Assembly (NCBI RefSeq): GCF_965363235.1 | Contig: NC_134851.1 | Coordinates: 37,600,321 to 37,664,320 of the forward strand | DNA length: 64,000 bases | Source: Mytilus galloprovincialis | Taxonomy: Eukaryota; Mollusca; Bivalvia; Mytilida; Mytilidae | Direction of reading: 5' to 3' | Part shown: piece after piece, positions 12,471 to 24,484 of the stretch | Layout: every line of letters starts with the position of its first letter | Position numbering within the stretch: position 1 is the stretch's first letter | Notes under the pieces: model-generated | What the model was told of the DNA's origin: nothing | Database searches by the model: none | What the model saw: the letters and a program-made list of their open reading frames with translations, nothing else | Position numbers and translations under genes: made by a program

Positions 12471-12606
12471 ATTTGAGATGAGTATTGGGTCACGGTAACC
12501 ATGTCATTTCATATTCTTTATGTACATGTCCCAAGTTAGAATCCTCAAATCACTTGTTGTAAATCAGAACTGTACGTTATTTGGTCTCTGGTTTGCTATT
12601 ATAAGT

Positions 12607-12902
12607 TATATGGTTCGCTACTGACCCCCTACGGATCCATAGAGGGTTAGTAAAATCCATAGGGGGTGAGGCCGGAGGATAACCGTATAACGAATTTATC
12701 GGACGCTGGACTTTTTCGGCTGCGTTTTGTTGAAAAATAAACAATGAAACACAACAACAGCAATAGATGACGTCACCAGTAATGCGTCATGAACCCCCTA
12801 TGAAACTTACTAACCCCCTACAGTCTCATAGGGGGTCACCACGTGACGGCGTTTAACCAATCACAACGTGATAATTTATCTGTGGTCCGATAAATAACCA
12901 TA
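12607..12902. repeat. Foldback element with GACCCCCTA arms
   Basis: The left arm (about 12620-12672) carries TGACCCCCTA, GAGGGTTAGTAA and ATAGGGGGT. The right arm (about 12790-12850) carries the same words inverted: ACCCCCTAT, TTACTAACCCCCTA and ATAGGGGGTCA. Outer ends TATATGGTT and AATAACCATAT are also inverted. The interior holds a TGACGTCA-like site near 12766. It resembles a MITE; no clear target duplication was found. Confidence 0.65.
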
Positions 12903-13122
12903 TCTCTCTATGTTCCTACCTGTTTTTGGTTGGTATGTAAGGAATATGATGAAATTAACAAAGACTTTGAAGTATGTTAACTATTTCAATAATAAAATCT
13001 AAGAATCAACTTAACGTAGTTGTATTGGAATTTGAGTTATTGCTCTTTAGACATGGATCAATTTGACACTTAAAAATGTTGTTGCCTATTAGACACAAAA
13101 AACATTTCTGTCACTATTGGTT

Positions 13123-13704
13123 TATAATAAAATTGAGAATGGAAATGGGGAATGTGACAAAGAGACAACAAACCGACCATAGAGCACACAACAGCAGAAG
13201 GTCACCAACAGGTTTTCAATGCAACGAGAAATTCTCGCACCCGGAGGCGTCCCTCAGCTGGCCCCTAAACAAATATATACTGGTTCAGTGATAATGAACA
13301 CCATACTAAACTCCAAATTGTACACAAGAAACTAAAAGTTAAAATAATACAAGACTAACAAAGGCCAGAGGCTCCTGACTTGGGACATGCGCAAAAATGC
13401 GGCGGGGTGAAACATGTTTGTGAGATCTCAACCCTCCTCCTATACCTCTAGCCAATGAAGAAAAGTAAACTCATAACAATTCGCACATTAAAATTCAGTT
13501 CAAGAGAAGTCCGAGTCTGATGTCTGAAGATGTAACCAAAGAAAATAAACAAAATGACAATAAAACATAAATAACATCAGACTACTAGCAGTTAACTGAC
13601 ATGCCAGCTCCGGACTTCAATTAAACCGATTGAAAAATTATGTCTTCATCATATGAATATCAGGCACAATCCATTCCCCATTTCAATTCTCAATTTTATT
13701 ATAA
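13123..13704 (+). mobile_element. R5 element with 32-bp inverted termini
   Basis: The left terminus contains AAAATTGAGAATGGAAATGG and the right terminus contains CCATTTCAATTCTCAATTTT, inverted copies of each other. The interior has ACAACAGCAGAAGGTCACCA and CCGGAGGCGTCCCTCAGCTG, shared with a partial copy at 55137-55340. Small open frames across it (for example 13076-13291) are repeat sequence, not genes. Confidence 0.7.
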
Positions 13705-14584
13705 ACTATAAATTTGAGTTATAGCTCTTCGGATATGAATCAAATTCGAATTCAACAATTTCATTCGTGTAAGACACATAGAAACTACTAGTATTCAAAC
13801 AATTTTAACAGTGACTGATCTACTTCTAGTTATTTATATGATGACGAAGTATTTATTTATTATTAAATGTATAAGGCTTACCGTCGTTTATTTGATAGTT
13901 TAATGTATTTTTAAACAAATATAAAAATTACTTTAAAACCTCCGAAAATTAAACCCCTTATTATAATACAAGGATGTCTGTTCATAAATCAATCAATAAA
14001 TATAAACTACAAATTCACTGAAAAATGTGCCCAAATGATTGAATAAATTTTGGAGTTCACCAAAAAGTCAGACTTAACGTAAATCTATGCAGGCAATTAC
14101 TTCATAGAATTTGATACTTCTGTAAGAATAAAAAAAAACACTGTTGTGAAATTTATGCTTCTGTGATACATATAACGTGGCTCTGTACTTTTACATCATG
14201 TACATCCTGTCATTAAGTTATTGTTATATGATCTTTTTTGTAAATTTGTCTTTTATTTTTGGTAATGTGCTTTGTCTATATCCTTCTTTTTTGTGTTTCT
14301 TTAATACATATGTCTTGGTTCTGTGCTTATATATTCCGTCATCGTGTATTTGTGCTATTTTAAGTTTTGTATTATCGCCTTTCGGTTACTGCTACATGTA
14401 ATGTGCTTTGTCTTCATGTTTTTTTGTGCTTCTTTGTTACATATTTTTTAGTTATAAAGTGATTAAGATTAAAATACCATAGTGACTGCTGTATCTCTAT
14501 TTTTAACAATTTACCCAATATGTCTGTGTGTTTTGTTCTCACATTGTGGTGTCAATATAATTGAATTTGGTGCGATTGTCATAT

Positions 14585-14870
14585 AAAAGATGAACGAAAG
14601 ACACCAGAGGGACAGCCAAACTCATAAATCGAAAATAAACTGACAACGCTTCGTCTGAAAATGAAAAAGACAAACTGACAAACAATAGTACACATGACAC
14701 AACATAGACAACTAAAGAATAAGCAACACGACCCCATCAAAAATTAGTGGTGATCTTAGGTGCTCCCGAAGGGTAAGCGGATCCTGTTCACATGTGGCAA
14801 CCGTCGTGTTGCTCATGTTATTACAAATCCGGTAACTAGTCTAATTCGGTAGGTCACATTGATGAAATGG
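14585..14870 (-). mobile_element. R1: 3' tail region of a reverse-transcriptase retroelement
   Basis: R1 sequence (CACCAGAGGGACAGCC, then GGTGCTCCCGAAGGGTAAGC, CATGTGGCAACCGTCGTG) runs directly into decayed reverse transcriptase coding sequence at 14960-15340 on the minus strand. This links the many R1 fragments in the window to the 3' end of that retroelement. Element orientation is minus. Confidence 0.65.
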
Positions 14871-14959
14871 AAGGGGATTGTATTTACGACGTAATGAACA
14901 TATCCGATATCATTTGTGTAATGGTTATTCCATAACGGTCAACCAACTCGTGATGGCGT

Positions 14960-15340
14960 CCGTAAATTTACGAAGGGGTGATTTCAAGTTCACCATTTGG
15001 AACTCTTAGTTTAATAGCTTCCTTGTAAGCAGAAACTCTTTATCAAGAATTGGAAAACTGACATCAAATTTTTTGTCGTAATGTTTGGTTTTCAACCCAC
15101 CCTCATTGTCAATTTCTAGATGTGAGTCAAGATATGAGGCCGACTTAACTGTATCTGTTGTATCCTTTATCTCTAGTTAGATGAAATAGATGCGTTCAAC
15201 ATAGTCAACAGATTTTGAATTATTTAGTGAAAGAACATCTATATAGCGGAAAGTAGGGTTAAAGGATATTGCAAACTTCTTATCATTCTTTCTAAGAAGT
15301 TCCTGTATGATGTCAGCCTCATTATAATAATGCCGACAGT
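14960..15340 (-). pseudogene. Decayed reverse transcriptase fragment (Penelope-like or related)
   Basis: Minus-strand translation in broken frames gives pieces such as LEIKDTTDT and YLDSHLEIDNEG, followed by KTKHYDKK, which belong to the same reverse transcriptase family as the better-preserved frame at 42110-43066 (compare ELEIKETTDTASS and STRIYDKRDD there). At least one stop (TAG) interrupts it. It is a dead fragment. Confidence 0.65.
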
Positions 15341-16694
15341 CTCTTTCATACAATTGAGAGGTTTAGCTAGCTGAAAAACCAGGTTTAATCAACCATTTCT
15401 ACATTTGAAAATGTCTGTACCAAGTCAAGAATAAGAAATTTGTTTTCGATTCGTTTGACATGTGTGATGTGTTGAGCGCTTGATTTTGCCATTTGTTTGG
15501 GTCTTTCCGTTTTGAATTTTCTCGGAGTATTTTTGAGATTTCAATTTTTACTTGACCAAACATAAATATATGTATTCAAATTCATATCTTGAAAAAATTG
15601 ATCCCCCTTTGTAATATTTATATTGTTTTGATATTTATGGAGTTTTCCAAGTGTAACATAGCCAACATACTTGATTTTTGTAAAAGTTATGGAGTTTTGA
15701 ATACGTTTGACATGTTCACTATAGATTTATCAAATTAGCTTAAATTAATAGTAATGAATTATTAAAAACATATGACTTCACATGGACCTTTTTTTAAAAC
15801 TAATCTTTGAACAATTTGTAACCTGTGTTTATTGGTTTATATGTCTTTTCTAATACTTAGATGTCTTGAGATACCTGCAAAAAAAGATAAATATTTCAAA
15901 CATGTGGACATATTTCTGGTGTGTTTAAAATACAAAAATATATTGTATGTGCACAGTTTTGGTAATGACAAGACAAACTTTCCTGTATGAACAATAAAGA
16001 GAAAAATCATAAGCTGAGGAATAACAGACATAGTATCGTCTTAAAAAAACTACACAAGATGTAATCAAGTATATTTACCTTTCCGGAGCACCTGAGCTAA
16101 TCCCAGGTTTTAGGTTGGATTGATAATGACAAAATGCGGGTCTGTTGGGCACAGTTGTATGCCTGGTATCTATAAAAGTTTCTTATCTCATCCCCAATGC
16201 AGATGAAACATACAAATGCAAATATTTTTTAACGGAACTATCAAAAAATATGTTAACTGAGTTGTCAACTGTGTATTTTTTTGGGGGGAATGTTCATGGT
16301 GTTAAACACATCGAGGGATGTCAAAATAGTTCAAATGAAAGGTCAACCGCAGTCCTCATACCATAAGGGGTGTTTTTTGATATGAGAAACCTTTCAAAAC
16401 CTTAATATACAGTCAAAAATTATTAATTTCTGAAAATTTGACGGACATTGCATCACATTATACCTAACACATTAAAAGTGGATATTCTTTTCTTATGCGT
16501 TTATGTATCACAAAGCTCAACAGCTTACATATATCATACGAAGATATAAAAATCACTAATCTACCTGTAAACATAATTAAGTAATAATTGTTCATTAAAC
16601 TTTTATTGTAATTGCATGATGCAAGAAACAAAACAATTCTTTCGATATGAAAAATACAAGTCACTAAGTCAGTAAATAAACTCATCATAGATTC

Positions 16695-16860
16695 CAGGAC
16701 TTAATTTCATATATACGCCAGACGCGTGTTTCGTCTACAAAAGACTCATCAGTGACGCTCGAATCCAAAAAAATTGAAAAAAGCCAAATAAAGTACGAAG
16801 TTGAAGGGCATTGAGATCCAAAATGCCTAAAAGTGTTGCCAAATACAGCTAAGGTAATCT
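16695..16860 (+). repeat. Interspersed repeat R3
   Basis: Plus-strand R3 copy with ACGCCAGACGCGTGTTTCGT, AAGACTCATCAGTGACGCTC and the AAAGTGTTGCCAAATA tail. Confidence 0.75.
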
Positions 16861-17024
16861 ATAGCTATGCCTGAGGATTAGTATATTATTTTATCAAATT
16901 CATTAAAGAAAAAAAGGAACGGAGATGTTTTTCCTCTGGTTTGATGATATTTGTACCGCGAGAAAGCATTATTTTAAATTAAACAACAATTCTAAATAGA
17001 CCTTATTCTCTATTGTATAGATAT

Positions 17025-17345
17025 ATGAAGATATGGCATGAGTGTCAATGAGACAACTCTCCATCCAAGTCACAATTTATAAAGTAAACCATTATAGGTC
17101 AAAGTACGGATTCAACACGGAGCCTTGTCTCACATCGAACAGCAAGATATAAAGTGCCCCACAAAAATACTAATTTAAAACCATTCAAACGGGAACACCC
17201 ACAGTCTAATCTATATAAAAAACGAGAAACGAGAAACAACATCAACAAACGACAACTACTGAACGTCAGATTCCTGACTTAGGACAGGTACAAACAATTA
17301 TAACGGGATTAAATGTTTTAATGGTACCAAACCTTCACCTTTATC
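17025..17345 (+). repeat. Interspersed repeat R2
   Basis: Long plus-strand R2 copy: GAGTGTCAATGAGACAACTC at the start, CACGGAGCCTTGTCTCACAT in the middle and TTCCTGACTTAGGACAGGTA toward the end. Confidence 0.8.
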
Positions 17346-17499
17346 TGATAAAATAGTGTAACATCACAACATAGAAAGACACACAATGAAATATCAATTG
17401 GAATGGCTTAACTCAATAAAAAAAACGTAGTAACACAAATGAACATACATGTATACTGATATACACTATTTCTTAAAAATATGAGGTTAGAATAGTATA

Positions 17500-17690
17500 C
17501 AGTTTTTAATTGGGTTCGTGTTGCTTAGTCTTTGGTTTTCTGAGTTGTGTCTTGCGTGTTATTGATTGTCTGTTTGTCTTTTACTTTTTAAGCCATGTCA
17601 TTATCAATTTATTTTCGATCTATGAGTTTAAATGTCCCTCTGGTATCTTTCGTCCATCTTTAATATAATTTTATCACATACAGTTGTGCG
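17500..17690 (-). repeat. R1 repeat copy
   Basis: Reversed R1 with GGGTTCGTGTTGCTTAGTC, GATCTATGAGTTTAAATGTC and CCTCTGGTATCTTTCGTCC. Confidence 0.75.
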
Positions 17691-18274
17691 TTAATACTTG
17701 TTCTGGTTAAGTTTATGGAAAATAACTACATATAGACTTAAGTATATACCATGTGTAAGTTATCAAAACAATCTTAACAATTAAAATGAAAAAAAATCGA
17801 TCTCCATATCCGTTTCTTCAATATTTTTCAATCCACGGGATTATAATTAATTGGCAGGGTTTTTCATACACATGATGCGCAGCATGTATGAGAGGGGAAA
17901 TTCCTTAAAACAATAAGATAATTGCGAACGTGTAAAATAAACTTAATCTCGTTTTCTTGAAATTAGGAAAAAACTCAAACTGCTAAGATATTGATGTATC
18001 CGGTTACTATATATTAGATAACATATTTAACTATAAATAACAATATTCAAGGTCAACGAATGTATTTCCGGAAAAGACAATCAAATCTTACACAATTTTA
18101 GTATATTTATGACTGTCGATAAACTTGATAGCATAAAAAGTGATTTTAAAATAAAATTGAAAAGTATTTTGATTTAAAAAATAATAAAATATATATTATA
18201 AAATTAATCATAATTTACATTTTTTAAATTGACTGGAATTGTTGATTGGCAACAATTACAAATAATAAGTAAAA

Positions 18275-18478
18275 GTGGGACGAAAGATACCAGAGGGAGA
18301 GTCAAACTCATAGATAGAAAATAAACTGACAACGCCATGACTAAAGATAAAAACACACAGACAAATAATAGTACAGAAGACACAACATAGAAAACTAAAG
18401 ACTAAGCAACTCAAACCTCACCAAAAACTAGGGGTGATCTCAGGTGCTCCGGATGGGTAAACAGATCCTGCTCCACAC
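18275..18478 (+). repeat. R1 repeat copy
   Basis: Plus-strand R1 with GATACCAGAGGGAGAGTCAA, ACACAACATAGAAAACTAAA and GGGGTGATCTCAGGTGCTCC. It interrupts the S2 block; the S1 and S3 copies lack it at the matching place (about 3615 and 21605). Confidence 0.8.
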
Positions 18479-19092
18479 CGTATCATAATTTGGTTTTCTG
18501 TTGATTGTTTGTTTCTGAAAGGAACATTAAATTTAACACATTTGACTTTAAAATTGATTAACAAACTTGACTAACGTACGTAGCAGAAATAGGACACATT
18601 TTCCTTTAAAAAATTTCGATAAATTGCCGTTGAAATTTTTTTTTTAATTATTGTACACAGAAACGACATGATATCAATCATTATTTACTTGCACATGAAC
18701 CATAATGATTGTAAACGCATTCAAATATGGTACTTTATGCATATATCGATCTTTATCATAAATTATACAAATACAATTTAAATTGTAAAATCATTCATGA
18801 AATGAAAGTTGAAATAATTATTTCCATCATGAAACTTAAAAGTTCGAATAAAACTGAATATGTAGATGTTAAACACATGGTCTCAAAAACAGCGATATGA
18901 GCAAATCGTTACATGTCTAGTTCGCAAATATCGTAAGCGTTTTTCTTACTTTGAATAATTTTCTAGTTACTGTCATGTTGTGATTATAGAAAAAAAATTT
19001 CCATTGTTTCCTTGTTCAATCAGCTGTACATCTAAAGGATTGAAAATTCTATAAAATACAGTTAGGAAATTATAAATAAAAAAATCAACAAA

Positions 19093-20011
19093 TACTGTGG
19101 GTTCATTTATTTTCGTGAGTATTAATGTTCATGGTTTGTGGAAAACTTGCATATACGAGGACATTTAAGGTAGCACAATACAAAGATTTGTTCACTCCCA
19201 ATCAGACAACTTTAAACTGATGTAATTCATTTCATCCTTCTTTACATTTTATAAATGAGGTACCAAAAGAAAGAAGAAAGATTAATCTTTCAAATTGTGA
19301 TAATTTCATTATGACATAATTATTACATAATCAATTGTTATGTAATTAGTTGCTATATTGTGATGTTCACACTTGAATGAATTTAGCGTCTTTGTTCTTC
19401 ATAGCATTCCAAAATATTTTATAGATTCTTGTACAACACAGCTTGACCTCCAAAACTATGTCTCAGATTTCCAAAAACATCAATAGAACAAATTTTATAT
19501 CACATTGAATTTTAGTGATCTCTTATGAATTGATGTTGCAAACTTCATTGAAGATTTATGAGAGAATGAAATACAATAGGAAAAATCTGAGACACAGTTT
19601 TGGAGGTCAAACTGTGTTGTGCAAGAATCTATAAAATATTTTGGGATGCTATGAATAACAAAGAAGCTAAATTCATTCAAGTGTGGACATCACAATATAG
19701 CAACTAATTACATAACTATTAATTATGTAATAATTATGTCATAATGAAATTATCACAATTTGAAAGATTAATCATTCTTCTTTCTTTTGGTACCTCATTT
19801 ATAAAATTTGAAGAAGGATGAGTGGAATTACATCAGTTTAAAGATGTCTGATCGGGGATGAAAAATCTTTGTATTGTGCTACCTTAAATTCGTGGTTTGG
19901 GCAAATTCTGCATACATTCCTGTAAAAAAATTGTTATTAGCTGAAATTTGAATTCGTGTTTCTCCTGTGTCACTAAATCTACGAAAATTAGTATCCAACG
20001 AATTCACAGTA
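19093..20011. mobile_element. MITE (TACTGTGGGTTC ends) hosting a nested TTAA element
   Basis: Outer ends TACTGTGGGTTCATT and GAATTCACAGTAT are inverted, with a second pair AGTATT and GTATCC further in. Left part is 19093-19164 and right part resumes at 19888. The interruption is the palindrome at 19169-19883. The S1 and S3 copies lack this element here. Confidence 0.7.
19169..19883. mobile_element. Near-perfect 715-bp palindrome flanked by TTAA
   Basis: Starts GGTAGCACAATACAAAGAT and ends ATCTTTGTATTGTGCTACC, with TTAA on both sides (19165-19168 and 19884-19887). The two halves are inverted copies along most of their length; for example ATAAATGAGGTACC at 19250 pairs with GGTACCTCATTTAT at 19790. 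The dyad centre is near 19525. TTAA flanks suggest piggyBac-type mobilisation, but the ends are not the classical CCC start, so the superfamily is uncertain. Non-coding. Confidence 0.8.
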
Positions 20012-20769
20012 TTAATTGCCCAGTTCCACGCCTGTTATCGAAGTTTTAAACGAGCACTATGACATCTAATTACACAGCGAGAATTGTGACAATTGACAAC
20101 ATTTTCAATAACTTTCTATCTTTTATTATTATTATTTAAACAGAGATCTACGAGTAAACGTTTCTGAAATTTTTTAATTTCGTTTTTTCAAACAGCGGTC
20201 CGCGAATTTACTTATTGTGATACGAAGGTACGAAATGGTCAGGGCACGAAATGGATTTTGACAGGGTATGAAATTGGGATACGAAATGGTTTGGGTACGA
20301 AATGACTATGATTCCATCAAACGAACACTGATAACAATGTAATATATATGAATCCATATTTTAAATTAGCGTTTCATCAAAACAAAATGGCAGTTACATT
20401 GGAGTCGAGAAAGAAATGGTTGTATTTATCTCTTTGGTTCCGATACAAACATCTTGCATGAAATATATGTTGATGTAATGAAGATTTCACGTCTTATTGT
20501 GAATAAAAATGTATTATGTAAATCAAAATTTGCAAACAACAAATTGTTTGAAGGAACCTTTAATAAATTACCAGAAAAGGTGATTGGTCTACAGCAATAT
20601 TATTTGGACATTTATACATGTTCTACTTCAAACAACTTTCGTGCTCTAAACAATATTTTACATGCTTCTTTTTGTTAAGGTGTTACCTAACACTACAGGG
20701 AGATAACTCTGTAAAAATCAGCTAAACATTTTATTCACATTGTATTGATAAGGAAATATTAAGCTTCTC

Positions 20770-20975
20770 AATGATCAAGCACCAGAGATCACCACCAGTT
20801 TGTGGTGGGGTTCGTGCTGTTTAGTCCTTAGTTTTCTATGTTGTGTCTTCTGTACTATTATTTGTTTGTTTGTTTTCTCATTTATAACCATGGCCTTGTC
20901 AATTTATTTTCGATCTATGAGTTTGAATATCCATCTGGTATCTTTTGTCCCTCTTTTACATAATTTTATCTCATA
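20770..20975 (-). repeat. R1 repeat copy
   Basis: Reversed R1 lying between S2 and S3: GAGATCACCACCAG, GGGTTCGTGCTGTTTAGTCC, GATCTATGAGTTTGAATATC. The small open frame 20800-21072 is a translation of this repeat. Confidence 0.75.
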
Positions 20976-21385
20976 CAGTTGTGCTTTAATACGGGTTAAG
21001 TTTAGGGAAATAGCTTCATATAGACTCAAGTATATAAAATGTATAAGTTATCAAAACAATCTTAACAATTAAAATGAATAGAATCGATCTTAACATCTGC
21101 TTCTCCAATATTTTTCAATTCACGGGATTATTGTCAGGGTTTTTTCATACACATGATGCACAGCATGTATGAGAGGGGAAATTCCTTAAAACAATAAGAT
21201 AATTGCGAACGTGTAAAATAAACTTAATCTCTTTTTCTTGTAATTAGACAATCTAAACTGCTTAGCTATTGATGTATCCGGTTACTATATATCAGATAAT
21301 ATATATAACTGTATATAACAATATACAAGGTCAATGAATGTTATACCTGAAAAGACAATTAAATCTTTTAGAATAGAACTTTAGT

Positions 21386-21530
21386 ATATTGTGGATTTTT
21401 ATTTTTTTTCGTGGATACCAATTTTCTTGGGTTAACGAAAAATTTCATTTTCGTGGAGATTTGATTCCGTGGTTATGCTTTTCTTTGCCCTCAAAGCATA
21501 TAGAAAATGTACAATTCGTTGGGCATTTAA
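21386..21530. mobile_element. Truncated MITE related to 3244-3452
   Basis: Begins GTGGATTTTTATTTTTTTTC and keeps the TTGGGTTAACGAAAAATTTC interior, but lacks the right terminus found in the S1 copy at 3410-3452. Confidence 0.55.
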
Positions 21531-22809
21531 AATCAGGTTAATCAAGAAATTTACATTTTTTAAAGTGACTGAAATTGTTGATTGGAAACAAATACAGTCA
21601 ATTAGTTACCGTATCATAATTTGGTTTTCTGTTGACTGACAATCCAAATGATTAAGACGAGACTTTGCTCGTATGTAATATTCTTTCTAAAAGGAATACT
21701 AAATTTAACAAATTTGACTTTAAAGATGAATGAACAAAATTTGAATAATGTTCGTAGCACAGGTATGACACATCTTCCTTACAAAAATGATGATTGCCAT
21801 TGAAAAACTGTTACATTGTTCTAGACAGAAACGACATGTTATCAAATATAATTTCATCCATTCAAGTATGATACTGTATGAAAAGTTCGAATAAAACTGA
21901 GTATGCAGATGTTAAACACGTGTTCTTATAAGCAGCGATATGAGCAAATCGTAGCATGTCTAGTTCGCAAACATCGTAAGCATGTTTTTTACTTTGGATA
22001 ATTTTCAAGTTGCTGTTATGTTGTGTTTATAGAAAAAAAACTTTCCGTTGTTCCCTTGTTCAATCAGTTGTACATCCAAAGATTTTAAAACCTTATAAAA
22101 TACCGTTAGGAAATAATAAATTAAACAAACAAATATTAATTGCCCAATTCCACTCTTGTTATCGAAGTTTTAAATGAGCACCATAACATTTAACTACACA
22201 GCGAACATTTATACAAAATTAATATAAATGAATCCATATTAATGTGCGTTTTATCAAAACGAAGTAGCGGTTACATTGGAGCCGAGAAAGAAATGATTGT
22301 ATTTATCTCTTTCGTTCTGAAACTAATATCTTGAATGAAATATATGTTGATGTCATGAAGTTTTCACGTCTAACTATGCATATTAGAATGTATTATGTAA
22401 ATCAAAATTTGCAAATAACAAATTGTTTGAAGGAACTTTTATTACATTACTAAAGAAATTGTTTGATCTACAGCATTACTATTTTGACATTTATACATGC
22501 TATACCTCAAACAAGTTTCGTGCTCTAAAAAATATTGTCTATCCTTTTTTGTTTGTTAAACAAATATTTGTTAAAAATTACACAGTAGTGTTTACTTGAA
22601 AGAAAAAAGGATTAGACAATCAAATACACACAGAGTTTCATGTTTCCCTGGTAAAATCCAAGTGGAATGAAATGCACACGTCAACATTTCCAAACAATGA
22701 GGTCAAAGGTATCCAACTAATCACAAGATGTTGGAAATATTTTCAATTAAATATTCTGAAAACTAAAGTTCTCTTCCTGAATGTATTTTTTATGTTTTAA
22801 TACGTAATC

Positions 22810-23420
22810 GAAATCTAATTTCTTAAATAAAAGTTTTCCACACTACACACTTCAAGGTACTTCCAGTGATAACTTATATTCCATTGGACACGAGTGTAAT
22901 TTGTCTTCAAGATTGTACAAAACTATCCTCTGAATATTATTTCCTAAATTGGTTCGATATTCCGTAGCAGATTTAATTTGTGACTTCCTACATTTTGTAT
23001 CTATTCATCCTCATATACTTAGCAAGACATTGTATTGACCCACAACTTCAGCAAATGGTCAAGTACCATACTCGAGTGGAGATTTCAAATATCCTATTCA
23101 AATTAAATATTTAGTATGAACTGGATTTATTATTGTTCGTTCATTCTATATATAGTTAATATTCATTTGTTTTATATTAATCCTGTTATTACAGTCACTG
23201 ATGACGTTAAACGAGTTAAATATTGGAAATTCCTTTCCTCTTTCCTACACGTCAAGAGGAACAGTTTTTACTGGATTTACCATCGCTTGAAAACTATATA
23301 ACACTAAGTATTCATCTTCTTAGTAAGGAAAGCATTTACATTGCACTAGTTGTAAGTTATTTTAAAATGGTTTAACTATTTGAGTTGTCTCACTCTTTAA
23401 ACTCTATATTTACACTTCAT
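22810..23420 (+). promoter_or_regulatory. Candidate promoter and non-coding first exon of gene B
   Basis: Almost identical to 5041-5640. It holds a CRE-like TGACGTTA, a Rel/NF-kB-like GGAAATTCC (23225-23233) and TATATAA (23295-23301). A transcript starting about 30 bases later would meet a GTAAGT donor at 23352, giving a very short non-coding exon that could splice to the acceptor at 24484 in front of the gene B ATG. An R1 repeat lies in the proposed intron. Motif meaning is inferred; the conservation is seen. Confidence 0.4.
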
Positions 23421-23670
23421 GGAAAAAACTTTCACGACAGGTGCCACATGTGGAACAAGATCTGCTTACCCTCCCGGAGCACCCGAGATCACCCATAGTT
23501 TTTTCTGGGGTTCGTGTTGCTTATTTTTTAGTTTTCTATGTTGTGTCATGTGTACTATTGTTTGTCTGTTTGTCTTTTTCATTTGCAGCCATGGCATTAT
23601 CAGTTTATTTTTGATTTATGAGTTTGACTGTCCCTCTGGTATCTTTCGTCCCTCTTTTACATACGCAAAT
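23415..23670 (-). repeat. R1 repeat copy, uninterrupted (empty hAT site)
   Basis: Reversed R1 from GGTGCCACATGTGGAACAAG through GGAGCACCCGAGATCACCC to CCTCTGGTATCTTTCGTCC. The single GGAGCACC at 23476-23483 is the pre-insertion form of the site occupied in S1. Confidence 0.85.
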
Positions 23671-24484
23671 GCTTCGACTTCGATCTCTGTGTGTGTTTTA
23701 TAATTCACTCAGTTTTTATAATTCGTTTTGTATAACTTAAGTCAATTACACCGTATGTATGTCACACTGTTTTTTTAAATGCAATTATATGAAGTAAAAC
23801 CACGTTATTCATATATAAACTCATCAAAGATACCCCGCTTATGAATTGGTAAAGCAGACGAGTGATTCGTCTGCATAAAACACACGAGTTAAAGAAGCTT
23901 GATAGAAAAATCCGAAAACGCTAGCCAATTTCTCATAATTTGTAGAGTTGGTCGTATTGTGTCCCGCACCGCTTTTTAGTGGTTATCTTCACCATGAAAT
24001 CATCAACCAAAAATTCAATATAAAATGTTTACAACTATTTGATCATTTCTTTTGCACATACACGTAATAAATTTGAGAATGTCGCTGAAACTTAATATAC
24101 CTTTAAACAAATTAAACCATATATAATGTCTTGTGTTTCACGTACTGTTATGTTGTTTACAAAGACCGTCAATTTAGAAACGATTAAATTACACCCATTG
24201 AACCTCCATATAAACGTATTCCCAAATAAATCAGGATTTCTATTTATATATTTTGATAAGTTTCGCATTTTGTTAATGTTCGACTGTTGAAGAACATAAG
24301 GTAGCATTTGGTTGGGGTTTTTTTTTTCTTCTTATATTTCTGTGTTTTTGGCTGCTACATAAGCAATCATGCCACATCTTCTCGTTTGCATTTAACTTAC
24401 GGCTCTTTCGTATTTACATCTGAAAAACCTTTTTATTCATTTATACATATTGTTTAACAAATTGTTTTTCTTTTCACTAAACAG

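Larger units (their letters stand above)
14480..15545 (-). repeat. R4 copy split by insertion of a retroelement fragment
   Basis: R4 sequence is recognisable at 14480-14584 and again at 15352-15545, with the R1 tail and decayed reverse transcriptase region between. The intact arrangement is at 10840-11150. Confidence 0.6.
15700..20690 (+). repeat. Segmental duplication, copy S2
   Basis: Collinear with S1 at 700-2230 and 2850-4800, and in its second half with S3 at 21000-22600. It is longer than its counterparts because it has gained an R3 copy (16695-16860), an R2 copy (17025-17345), an R1 copy (18275-18478) and a nested transposon pair (19093-20011). Homology stops at about 20690, just after the GAAGGAACCTTTAATAAATT stretch, so this copy has no family gene. 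Confidence 0.75.

Noticed and set aside
13076..13291. 71-codon frame, with a similar frame at 55148-55339
   Set aside because: Both are translations of the R5 repeat; the reading frame differs in detail between copies.
5341..23301. 61-codon frame shared at 5341-5526 and 23116-23301
   Set aside because: It lies across the conserved candidate promoter and overlaps the TATA box. Differences between copies do not favour silent sites; conservation is better explained by regulation or gene conversion.
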